Assembly (NCBI RefSeq): GCF_021502675.1
Contig: NZ_JAKFHA010000040.1
Span: forward strand, 12,558-75,931
DNA: 63,374 nt
Direction: 5' to 3'
Source of the DNA: Yinghuangia soli
GTDB lineage: Bacteria > Actinomycetota > Actinomycetes > Streptomycetales > Streptomycetaceae
The notes under the pieces are model-generated. The model saw nothing but the letters and a program-made list of their open reading frames with translations. It made no database searches and was not told the DNA's origin. Position numbers and translations under genes: made by a program. Shown one piece after another: positions 50,956 to 59,412 of this stretch (within the stretch, counting starts at the first letter, position 1; each line of letters starts with the position of its first letter).

Positions 50956-53351
50956 CCCGGGCCGACCAGGAACTCGCCGCGTTCCTGGCGTACGCCTCCG
51001 CCGAGGACACCGCCGCCACGCTGCCCCGCCTGTCCACGGCCACCCGCCTCGGCCTGCTGCGGTACGGCGGCACCCCGTCCCCGGCCTTGGCCGCTTGGGC
51101 CACCGGCCACGGGACGCCGGACGAACACGCCGCCCTGGCCCGCAACTCTGCTGCGGGCCGCGACACCCTCGCCCGTCTCGCGGCCGTCGCCGACGGCCCG
51201 GCCCAGGCCCTCGTCTACGTCCACCCGCAGACCACCGCCGGCCTGCGCCGGACCATGCTGGACGCCGATCCGCTGCCCGCCGCGCTGCGCGACCTGGTGC
51301 TCGGCACCCCGCGCTCCCGCCGCGTCCTCGGCCCCGCGCTGTCCTGCCGGCACCCCGAACTCGCCGCGCACGCACGTGCGCACATCCGCGGACCCGGCGG
51401 CAGCACACCCGCCGAGACCCCGCGCGAGCTGTACGAGTGGCTGTCCCGCACCTCGGGCGACAGCGCGCGCTCGCGACGCCGGGCCCGCGGGCGCCTCGCC
51501 GCCTTCCCCGTCCACACGTGGGGTGCCGACGCGTGGGCGGAACTGACCGCGCTGCACAGCGCCGGCCTCCTCGACGAACGCGCCTGCACCGCGCTGGTCG
51601 AACTCCCGGAATGCCCGCTGCCCACCGCGCTGGCGCTGGTCCGGACCCGCATGCCGGACGGCGGTACCGGCTACGTCGTGGCCGCCGGCCTCCGGGCAGG
51701 CACCTTCACCGCCCGCGAACTGGTCCGCGAAACCCCGTACGCGGCCCACCTGCTGCGCACTCTGGAAACCGCCGAGCGGGCGTACGAGAACGAGATCCGG
51801 CCGCACGACCTCGCCGAGATCCACCGCGAGCTGACCGACCTCGCACACCGGGACATCGGCGCCGAACCGGCCGTCTGGCGCGCACTCCTGGAGCTGCTCC
51901 ACGACGAGTTCACCGGCCCACTCCCCGAACTCGCGGCTGCCGCCCGCCGACTTGCCGAGACCGCCCCGCGAGTCCCGCGGCGTCCCTGGCCGGTCCCCGG
52001 CGAATCCTCCTCGTCCCCGTTCGCCCACCTGCTGCGCTTCGCCGACCAGGCTGCGGTACCCGGGATCGTCGCCGCCCTGGACCCGCACGACCTCGCCGAG
52101 TTCGCCCACTACGAAGTCCCGCACGGCCCGACCGACGCCATGACCGATGCGTTCCTCGACCGCGCCGGCCCGGCCCTCGCCGAACTCTTCCTGCACCGCC
52201 AGTGGTTCCGCGGGAATGTCCTGCACCAGGTCGTACGCCGCGACGACCCCGACCTGAACGCCGCTCTGGTGACCGGTCGCGGTATCCCCGCCGCGGCCTG
52301 GATCGCGATCGCCTCCGGACGCCCGCACACCCCGGGCCGCAGCACCCCCGTCCCGCTCGCCGCCGGCACGGCCGCCGCACTGCGCGACCGGGTCGGCGAC
52401 AAGATCGGCAACTTGCGCTTCGCGGTCCGGACCCGCGACCCCGACCTGATCTCCGAAGCCCTGCACCTCGCCGATCCCGGCCTGTCCCCCGGCCATCAGG
52501 TGATCGGCTGCCGGCGCCTGCTGGAACTGGGCCGCGCCGACGACGTCCGCGCCCTGGCCAGGCCGCACGGCCCCCTCGACCCGCTGCTCGCGACCCGGAT
52601 CCGCAACACCCCTGCCGCCGCGGACCCGGCCGCACCGACGGACCCGGCCACACCGACGGCATCGACCGCATCGACCGCGCTGGCCGAGACGCTGGCCCGC
52701 ACCGAGCGCGACCTCCTCCGGCACGAACTGGCGCACGGCGCCCACGACCAGACCGGCGGCCTCCTGGACGACGAGGACCTCCCCTGGGCCGAGGTCGCCG
52801 CCGCCGTCCGCCGCGCCGAACTCCCCTGGCAGGTCGCCTTCGCCCTGGCCCGGCGGCCCGACCTGCCCCCCGACGTCGCCGTTGCGATGCTCGAACACGG
52901 CGCCCCGGACGCGTACGCCGCCCCCACCCTGGCCCAGAGCTCCCGGCCCGCCGCGCTCACCGCGCTGCGCCGGCTGCCCGCCGTCCCCGCGGTGAACGCG
53001 GTCGGCCCACTGGAGGAAAGCCGCGCCTGGCCCCTGCACTGCGTCGCCGAAGGCCTGATCAGTGCCGCCGAACTGTACGCGCAGGGCCGCCCGGCGCGGT
53101 CCGTGCTCCTGCTCGGCCGGGCCTTCCCGGACCGGCTCGCCGGGCTCCGTGCGATCCTCGGAGCGGAGATCTCCCGGCACTGCGCCGGATCCTCGGACAC
53201 CTGGGCGGTCGCCGCCGCCCTCCTGGGCGGGTTTCCCGGTACCGTCCCCGACCTGCTCGGGGTCGCCGCGGCGGCCGCCGCACCCGCAGCGGCCGGCACC
53301 GGTGCCGCGCCCGTCCGTCCTGCCCGCCCCGTGGGAGACGGCGGAACCTGA
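50952..53351 (+). CDS. Alpha-solenoid-like protein, member 3
   Basis: This 799-residue protein starts with a TTG inside the preceding stop (TTGA). It carries repeat-like units (ARNSAAGRDTLARLA, VHPQTTAGLRRTML), the common block around Trp195 (WAELTALHSAGLL, then PECPLPTALALV) and the C-terminal signature WAVAAALLGGFPGTVPDL. A low-complexity PTDPATPTAS segment lies at about 556-575. There are no catalytic motifs. It is the last of the coupled trio; an 83-bp gap with an inverted repeat separates it from the VWA gene. Confidence 0.78.
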   Translation: MTRADQELAAFLAYASAEDTAATLPRLSTATRLGLLRYGGTPSPALAAWATGHGTPDEHAALARNSAAGRDTLARLAAVADGPAQALVYVHPQTTAGLRRTMLDADPLPAALRDLVLGTPRSRRVLGPALSCRHPELAAHARAHIRGPGGSTPAETPRELYEWLSRTSGDSARSRRRARGRLAAFPVHTWGADAWAELTALHSAGLLDERACTALVELPECPLPTALALVRTRMPDGGTGYVVAAGLRAGTFTARELVRETPYAAHLLRTLETAERAYENEIRPHDLAEIHRELTDLAHRDIGAEPAVWRALLELLHDEFTGPLPELAAAARRLAETAPRVPRRPWPVPGESSSSPFAHLLRFADQAAVPGIVAALDPHDLAEFAHYEVPHGPTDAMTDAFLDRAGPALAELFLHRQWFRGNVLHQVVRRDDPDLNAALVTGRGIPAAAWIAIASGRPHTPGRSTPVPLAAGTAAALRDRVGDKIGNLRFAVRTRDPDLISEALHLADPGLSPGHQVIGCRRLLELGRADDVRALARPHGPLDPLLATRIRNTPAAADPAAPTDPATPTASTASTALAETLARTERDLLRHELAHGAHDQTGGLLDDEDLPWAEVAAAVRRAELPWQVAFALARRPDLPPDVAVAMLEHGAPDAYAAPTLAQSSRPAALTALRRLPAVPAVNAVGPLEESRAWPLHCVAEGLISAAELYAQGRPARSVLLLGRAFPDRLAGLRAILGAEISRHCAGSSDTWAVAAALLGGFPGTVPDLLGVAAAAAAPAAAGTGAAPVRPARPVGDGGT

Positions 53352-53355
53352 CCGG

Positions 53356-53384
53356 ACCGTCCACGCGTCAATTGCTTGGACGGT
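53356..53384. promoter_or_regulatory. Inverted repeat between solenoid trio and VWA gene
   Basis: ACCGTCCA (53356-53363) and TGGACGGT (53377-53384) form perfect 8-bp arms around 13 nt. The repeat begins 5 nt after the stop of member 3. It may be a weak terminator or an operator for an internal promoter of the VWA gene. Confidence 0.4.
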
Positions 53385-53434
53385 TGTCAGCTCCGCCTGG
53401 AACCATCGAACCTGTCCGAAGGGAGGTGATCGAA

Positions 53435-54883
53435 ATGGCCTACGGATCGACCAAAACCCCTAAGCCCCTGGTCGTCGAACTGACCGACCGCCGGGCCCTC
53501 GAAGCCTGGCAGCCGGCCGACGACGAGGTCGTCGCGAAAGCCCGCGAGCTCAAAGAGCAAGCACTGCTCGACTTCGGCATGCAGGCCAGCGTCATCGCCT
53601 CGTGGCTCTACACCAAGTGCCACCACCAGATACCGACCACCGCGATCGACACCGCGGCGGTCATGGCGTCCGGCGACGGCACCTGCCTGCTGCTCTACAA
53701 CCCCGACTTCTTCGTCGCGCTCGGCCTGGACGGCGTCAAGTTCGTGCTGTTCCACGAGGCCCGGCACCTGATCCAGCGCCACCTGTTCGCGGACGCCGAA
53801 CTGCGCGCCGACCCGGTGTTCACCCTGGCCGCCGAGGTCACCATCAACCACGTCGCGATGAAGCGCCTGGGCCGCTCCGAGCTGCCCCTGGTGCGGCGTA
53901 CCGACCCGGAGACCGGCGAGGTCACCGAGGAGCCGACCGGCGTCGACCCGCGCAAGATCCATGCACTGTACGTCGCCGACCTGGACGAGCAGGGCCTCGA
54001 ACCGCTCCCGTACGACGACTTCATCCTCACCGACGCCCTGGTCTACGCCGAGCTCAAGCGCATGAAGGACCCGCCGGTCCCGCCCCCGCTGTGCGTGCAC
54101 CTGGTGCTCGGCGACGGCACCGGCGAGAACGACGGGCTGGACCCGGAAACCGTGGCCCGCATCTCGTCCGAGGTGCTGCGCGGCGTCCTGCTGTCCGCCC
54201 GGCGCGGCATGCGGCTGGCCCGCGAGGAACTGCTCGAACTGCTCAAGCGCACCGACGGCGCCACCGATGCGGCCACCAAGATGTGGGGCGACCTCGGCGC
54301 CGGATTCCTGCGCGGCGAGACCCAGAAGACCCGCCGAGTCGACTGGTGGCAGCAATGGCTGATCGACGTGCTGTCCTCCAAGCTGCGCGACGGCGAGCGC
54401 CTGGTCTACCCGAAGAAGCGCGGTGCGCTGCTGGCCACGCTCGGGCACGACCCGATGCTCGCCCGGCGCGGCCAGGAGCGCACGAAGGTCGTGGTGGTCG
54501 CGTACGACACCTCCGGGTCGATGCCCGGGCACGTCATCGAGTGGCTCACCGAACTGGTCGGGCACACCGACGGCGTCGAGGCGCACTGGCTGAGCTTCGA
54601 CGGCGCGCTCATGCCGTTCAAGCCCGGCGAGCGCGTCTACGGCGGCGGCGGGACCGACTTCCAGCAGGTCGCCGACTACGTGGAGGGCCGCCTCTCGGTG
54701 GCCGGGCACCGCTTCGACGAGAGCGTCGACGCGGTCCTCATGCTCACCGACGGCTACGCCCCCGCGATCACCCCCGCCGAACCGGACAAGTGGATCTGGC
54801 TCATCACCGAAGGCGGCGACGAGTGGCCCGAGCGCCACGACCCGCCGATGGCCTGCCACCGCGTCACCACCGGAGACCGCTGA
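53435..54883 (+). CDS. DUF2201 metallopeptidase-like domain plus VWA-like domain protein
   Basis: This 482-residue protein has an N-terminal half that is a putative zinc metallopeptidase domain of the DUF2201 type with HEARH at residues 107-111. The C-terminal half is a VWA-like domain with a complete MIDAS: DTSGS (358-362), the GGGGTDF threonine and TDG in LMLTDGY. Such proteins pair with MoxR-type AAA ATPases, which remodel them. That partner is the next gene. A very strong ribosome site, GGGAGGTGAT, precedes the ATG, suggesting high expression. Its place after the three solenoid proteins suggests that they feed into or regulate this VWA/AAA pair. Confidence 0.88.
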   Translation: MAYGSTKTPKPLVVELTDRRALEAWQPADDEVVAKARELKEQALLDFGMQASVIASWLYTKCHHQIPTTAIDTAAVMASGDGTCLLLYNPDFFVALGLDGVKFVLFHEARHLIQRHLFADAELRADPVFTLAAEVTINHVAMKRLGRSELPLVRRTDPETGEVTEEPTGVDPRKIHALYVADLDEQGLEPLPYDDFILTDALVYAELKRMKDPPVPPPLCVHLVLGDGTGENDGLDPETVARISSEVLRGVLLSARRGMRLAREELLELLKRTDGATDAATKMWGDLGAGFLRGETQKTRRVDWWQQWLIDVLSSKLRDGERLVYPKKRGALLATLGHDPMLARRGQERTKVVVVAYDTSGSMPGHVIEWLTELVGHTDGVEAHWLSFDGALMPFKPGERVYGGGGTDFQQVADYVEGRLSVAGHRFDESVDAVLMLTDGYAPAITPAEPDKWIWLITEGGDEWPERHDPPMACHRVTTGDR

Positions 54884-54909
54884 ACCGGCAGCCGGACACC
54901 CGACCCCGA

Positions 54910-54935
54910 GCGGGCCGCGGATCACCGCGGCCCGC
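54910..54935. terminator. Strong hairpin between VWA and AAA genes
   Basis: A perfect 11-bp stem (GCGGGCCGCGG / CCGCGGCCCGC) with an ATCA tetraloop lies 27 nt after the VWA stop and 78 nt before the AAA start. It could act as a partial terminator or an mRNA processing or stability element that sets different levels of the two proteins. Confidence 0.6.
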
Positions 54936-55013
54936 CCTCGTACCGCAGCCCGCACGCGTGCCGCAGCCCGATCCCGCACCCGTACCGCCGAACTCCTGTT
55001 TGCGGAAGGACCC

Positions 55014-56885
55014 ATGACCATCACCGCCGACACCCCGCAGACCGGGGGCCGGACCGCGCGCCCGGTCTGGAAGGCCACCGCGACCTTCCCCGAGCCGCCG
55101 AAGGGCTGGAAGGGCGCCTCCAAGCTCGAGGAGTTCATCGACGCGATGATCGACCTCGGCCAGACCGGGCAGATCTTCGGCGAGCACGGCATCGGCAAGA
55201 CCGCCACCTTCTTCACCCACATCCCGGACAAATACCCGGACACCGCCCTGGTGTTCGTGCCGGCCGCCAACCTCACGCCGGACGACCTCCTCGTCAACAC
55301 CCCGGTCCGCGACCCGCGGACGAACGACCTGGTGCTGCGCCAGCTGATCATGCGGCAACTGCGCCCGGGCACCCCGTTCGTCCTGCTCATCGACGACGCG
55401 CTGCAGGCCGGCGAGACCATCCAGTCGCAGCTGATGCAGGTGGCCTGCAACTGGACGCTGGGCGAGTTCGACCTGCGTGAACTGGGCTGCATCGGGGTCT
55501 TCCTGACCGACAACGAGTCCCTCACCGAGACCGCGACGCGGCGCAGCGACCTGGCCATCCTGGACCGGATGGTCACCGTCAAGATCACCGCGACCGACAC
55601 GTCGTGGCGCATCAAGCTGGCCGAGCGCTTCCCGCACCACGACCTGTCCGGCGTCTTCAAGATCTGGACCGGGCTGTCCCCCGCGCTGCGCCAGCTCCTG
55701 TCGCCGCGCACCCTGGAGCACATCCTCGACTGCGCCCTTGCCGGCTTCCCGCTCGAATGGGGCCTGCCGCTGCTCAACGGCGACCGCCTGCGGCTCGTCG
55801 AGGCGCTCAAGGACGGCACCCCGGGCCCGGACCGCACCGACGAGACCCTGGACCGCATCGCCACCGCGCTCGGCGTCCGCAACCCCGAGCACACCCCCGA
55901 CGCGGTCCGCCGCGTGGTGCGCGAGGCCGTCGCGCGCCGCTGGGCCGTCCTCATCCAGGGCCCTCCCGGCTGCGGCAAGACCGAGGTGGTCCGCGAGGTC
56001 GTCCGCGAGGAACTCGGCCACGACCCCATCTACTTCTCGCTGCCGGTCACCAACGTCGAGGACCTCTGCGCACCCGTCCCGACCGTCGACGGCTCGCTCG
56101 ACAACCTGCTCGCGCAGCGCTTCACCGCGCCCGGCGACAAGGTCATCGTGTGGGACGAGTACAACCGGCCCAAGGACAAGTCGGCGTTCGCCAAGCTCAT
56201 GGAGATCACCCAGGAGTGGTCCATCGCGGGCCGCCGGATCCCCGGGCTGCGCGCCCAGATCGCCCTCCAGAACCCGCCGTACCACCTGGGCCGCAAGATG
56301 CTCGTGGCGCGCAACAACATTGCGCAGGCCACCCGCTTCACCGCATCGCTCCAGGTGCGGCCCGAGGACATCCCGGCCAACGAGTGGCTCATCGCCACCT
56401 ACGGGCCGATCGCCGAGACCGTCCTCGAATGGTGGAAGGCGGACATCGACGACGAGGGCCGCGAGTGGATCACCAAGCGGACCCTGGAACGCCTCATCAA
56501 GCTGCACCGGCGCGGCATGGACCTGGAGATGGCCAAGGTCTACCTCGGCGACGGCGAGTACGCACCGGTGCCGCTCAACGCGCTCGAATCGCGGCTCGCC
56601 GACAAGCCGCGCACCGGGCTGGGCGACATCGCCGCGAACCTCGAGGCGTGGGAGCAGCGGCTGCGGGCCGGCAACGAGGTCTCCGGTGAGGGCACGAACG
56701 ACACCGACGTGGTCCACCAGGTCCTCGCCAACGCCGAACTCTCGCAGCTGCGCGAGCACATCGACACGGTCGCGCGCCTGCTGGCCTGCCTGCCGCCCAA
56801 GCTGAAGTCCAGCTACCTGGTGGGGCAGTCGGAGGAGAAGCAGCGCTTCTGGATCGACGCGTTCGCCCGCATGCCGCGCAACTAG
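55014..56885 (+). CDS. Tandem MoxR-like AAA ATPase
   Basis: This 623-residue protein has two AAA+ modules. Module 1 has Walker A GEHGIGKT (56-63), Walker B LLIDDA and sensor-1 FLTDNES. Module 2 has Walker A GPPGCGKT (316-323), Walker B VIVWDEYN and sensor-1 ALQNPP, as in MoxR/dynein-like ATPases. A helical C-terminal part follows. MoxR ATPases act as chaperones for VWA proteins, and the VWA gene is directly upstream. Walker B of module 1 has Asp-Asp instead of Asp-Glu, so that module may bind more than hydrolyse ATP. The ATG at 55014 follows GGAAGGA. Confidence 0.88.
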   Translation: MTITADTPQTGGRTARPVWKATATFPEPPKGWKGASKLEEFIDAMIDLGQTGQIFGEHGIGKTATFFTHIPDKYPDTALVFVPAANLTPDDLLVNTPVRDPRTNDLVLRQLIMRQLRPGTPFVLLIDDALQAGETIQSQLMQVACNWTLGEFDLRELGCIGVFLTDNESLTETATRRSDLAILDRMVTVKITATDTSWRIKLAERFPHHDLSGVFKIWTGLSPALRQLLSPRTLEHILDCALAGFPLEWGLPLLNGDRLRLVEALKDGTPGPDRTDETLDRIATALGVRNPEHTPDAVRRVVREAVARRWAVLIQGPPGCGKTEVVREVVREELGHDPIYFSLPVTNVEDLCAPVPTVDGSLDNLLAQRFTAPGDKVIVWDEYNRPKDKSAFAKLMEITQEWSIAGRRIPGLRAQIALQNPPYHLGRKMLVARNNIAQATRFTASLQVRPEDIPANEWLIATYGPIAETVLEWWKADIDDEGREWITKRTLERLIKLHRRGMDLEMAKVYLGDGEYAPVPLNALESRLADKPRTGLGDIAANLEAWEQRLRAGNEVSGEGTNDTDVVHQVLANAELSQLREHIDTVARLLACLPPKLKSSYLVGQSEEKQRFWIDAFARMPRN

Positions 56886-56914
56886 CAAGCGAGCACAGGC
56901 ACTCCGCACGAAAC

Positions 56915-56958
56915 ACAGCGGCGGCAGACCGCCCCAAGGGCCAGTCTGCCGCCGCTGT
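56915..56958. terminator. Bidirectional terminator
   Basis: A perfect 15-bp stem (ACAGCGGCGGCAGAC / GTCTGCCGCCGCTGT) with a 14-nt loop fills the gap between the convergent AAA gene and solenoid member 4. Confidence 0.85.
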
Positions 56959-56964
56959 CGTACG

Positions 56965-58830
56965 TCAGCCTCCGGGACGGTACGCGGCAGCCGCCGCGAG
57001 CCCCACCAACTCCGGCAGCGTCCCCTCGAATTCGGGCAGCAGCTGGACGAACACCGCCCACGTCTCGGCATCGGCGCCGAGCTGCGGAAGCACCTGCCGG
57101 GCCAGCTCCGCGCGGTACTCCTCGGCACAGCCGTCGGGGCTCGCGGTGAGGACCGCCTCCAACGCCTGGCGCGCAGGCCTCCCGTGCGCCACCAGGTCGG
57201 CCGGGGTGACCGCACGCAGCCAGCCGTCGTGGCCCGGGTCGGCGGTCGACGCGCGGATGCGCTCGGCCGGGGCCAGCTCGTACAGGCCCGGCTCGGCGGG
57301 CGGCACGGCCTTCTTGGGCCGGTGCCACTTCGCCCGCGCCTCGGCCAGCACCGAAGGCGACTCCTCGGCGAAGGCCCGCTGCATCACCGCGAGCACCGGC
57401 CCGGTGAACCGCTCCGGCACGGACGTCACCACTCCCTGAGCCGCGGCCATGCCCTCGCGCTCCCACACGCTCAGCACGATGTCCGCCAGATCGATGCGGC
57501 GCAGCGTGCCGTGCTGCGCGAGCCCCAGGCACACCAGCGCCGAGTCGCCGCTGAACATCAGCGTGCTGGGCTCCAGATGATGCGGATTCCCGATCGCCAA
57601 CTCGCGCAGCACCGGGTCCATCGGCCGCCGCGGCCGCCCCTCCGGCGCCGCCCCGGCAAAGATCTCGCGACGCAGCGCAGCCGACGTCCCCGCCTTGTTC
57701 CAGGCCAGGATCCGGTCCAGTTCCACATCGTCGTACGCCATGATCCGCCGCGCCTCCGCATCGCGCAGATGCTGGTGCGCGGCGATCTTGCGCAGCAACT
57801 GCGGATGCCGCGTCCTGTGCGCGAGGGCAAGCATCCCCGCCCGAACCGGGACATCACCCGGAATCAGATCGGAAGCACTCTCGTGGTCCAGATGCGGCAG
57901 CAGCACCTCGAGCGCGTCCTCCGGCATGCGGCGCAGCAGGAACAGCAGTGAGGGCCGGGCCTTGCCGGCCGGCACCACGGCCGCATCCGGCGCCGGGTCG
58001 GCTGCCACTTCGTCGAGCAGCGCACACAACGACACTTCGGCCCCGGGCAACCGCTCGGCGAGCCGGGCCCACCGATGCGGATCAGCGCCCACCGTGGCCT
58101 CCAGCAGCGGACGGATATGCGCATCGGTCTGCTCCGCATCCCGGAAACACGCCGAATGCCGGCGCGACAACCGCGCGAGGAGTTTCACCGCGGCAATCGC
58201 CGGCCGGATCCGCCCATAGATGTCCTCAGGGGCCAACGCCCCGCGCTCCAAGGCGTAATAAGCCAGTTCCGACAGAGACTCGTGCTGCGCCGGCCACGGC
58301 TCATCGATGCGATGCATCAGCAAAGTGAGCTGACGCGGCGAAGACCGCCAATGCCGCGACACGTACACGCGCGCACTATGCGCCAATACAGGGTCCGCAG
58401 CCAGCAATTCCAGCGCCCGCTCAGGCGCGCACTCCGGCTTTTGGAGTTCAGCCGCGGCCGCATCGAGCCGATCGGTTTCCGCACTCCGGGGCAGCGGCTT
58501 GCGCTCCTCCGCCTGCCACCCGGGCTGCGGATCGTCAGGCGGCGAGAACACCGCCCGCACCACCGGCGACCCACCCGCCGCTATCAGCACCCGGACCTGT
58601 TCAGCCGTCAGACACGGGTTCCCGGCCAGCCCCGCCAGGTCCGCCGCCCCGCATTCCTCGGCCGCCACCTGCACGAACGCATCCGGCAGCACCACCCCGT
58701 CCCGCATCCGCGCTGCCAACCGCCCGGCCCCGAGCGCAGCCGCAACCCGCCCGAAGACCTTCGCCGCATCCCCCGCCTCCCGCTCCGCCAACGCGGCCAG
58801 CAACAGATGGACAGGTGGTTCGAAGCTCAT
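56965..58830 (-). CDS. Alpha-solenoid-like protein, member 4 (opposite strand)
   Basis: This 621-residue, mainly helical protein has repeat-like units (AGNPCLTAEQVRVLIAA, AIGNPHHLEPSTLMF). The C-terminal signature WAVFVQLLPEFEGTLPEL is the same as in members 1-3. Near residue 530 it has PAERIRASTADPGH...TPADLVAHGRPA, which is also found in the neighbouring remnant. It faces the AAA gene across a shared terminator. The ATG at 58830 follows GGGGGAGAC. No catalytic residues are evident. It probably belongs to the same system as the plus-strand genes. Confidence 0.78.
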   Translation of the reverse strand: MSFEPPVHLLLAALAEREAGDAAKVFGRVAAALGAGRLAARMRDGVVLPDAFVQVAAEECGAADLAGLAGNPCLTAEQVRVLIAAGGSPVVRAVFSPPDDPQPGWQAEERKPLPRSAETDRLDAAAAELQKPECAPERALELLAADPVLAHSARVYVSRHWRSSPRQLTLLMHRIDEPWPAQHESLSELAYYALERGALAPEDIYGRIRPAIAAVKLLARLSRRHSACFRDAEQTDAHIRPLLEATVGADPHRWARLAERLPGAEVSLCALLDEVAADPAPDAAVVPAGKARPSLLFLLRRMPEDALEVLLPHLDHESASDLIPGDVPVRAGMLALAHRTRHPQLLRKIAAHQHLRDAEARRIMAYDDVELDRILAWNKAGTSAALRREIFAGAAPEGRPRRPMDPVLRELAIGNPHHLEPSTLMFSGDSALVCLGLAQHGTLRRIDLADIVLSVWEREGMAAAQGVVTSVPERFTGPVLAVMQRAFAEESPSVLAEARAKWHRPKKAVPPAEPGLYELAPAERIRASTADPGHDGWLRAVTPADLVAHGRPARQALEAVLTASPDGCAEEYRAELARQVLPQLGADAETWAVFVQLLPEFEGTLPELVGLAAAAAYRPGG

Positions 58831-59031
58831 GTCTCCCCCGGACTCCGCAGCCGACGACCAGGCACAGTATTCCGCCCGCCCACGACACCGCGCCGAGCCG
58901 TGAACCCCGTGATCAGGCCTGCCGTGCCACCGTGGCGGCCAGGGCCGCCAAGTCGTGTCTGTCGGATCTTGGTGCCGCTCGCGGTGTTCGGTGCCGGGCG
59001 CCGTGGGCGCTCGGGAGGGCCACCAGGCCCG

Positions 59032-59412
59032 GTACAAGACCCTGCAGACACGGCCTGGTTCCGGCAGCGTCCCACCGAAGTCCGGGAGCAGTGGCACGCA
59101 TACCGCCCAAGCCTCCGGGTCCGTACCGAGTCCCGGGATCACCTGCCGCGCGATCCCGGCCGGTAGCCGGCCGCGGCGCGCTCGTCGCGATCGGCTTCAG
59201 GCACGGCCGCCAGCGCAGCCGTCGCACTTCGTCCGCGCCCGACGAGGTCGGCCGGAGCGACCCCGTACAGCCGATCGCCCATCCCCTCGAAGTCCCACGC
59301 GATCGCACGGATGCGCTCTGCAGCCGGGACTTCCCCGTCGGCCCGCCATTTCGGCTCCGGCGGCACCTTGGTGCGCTGCGAGTTCGCGTAGGCCCGTACC
59401 AGCGCGCGCCGG
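59032..59412 (-). pseudogene. Degenerate remnant of a fifth solenoid family member
   Basis: Only the last 125 or so codons of a member-4-like gene remain, starting right at the HerA-like gene's stop codon. The first part (59140-59412) reads PAERIRAIAWDFEGMGDRL...APADLVGRGRSA. A frameshift near 59140 moves the rest into another frame: WAVCVPLLPDFGGTLPEP. After that the similarity ends without a proper stop. The fragment lies in tandem with, and in the same orientation as, member 4. Confidence 0.75.
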
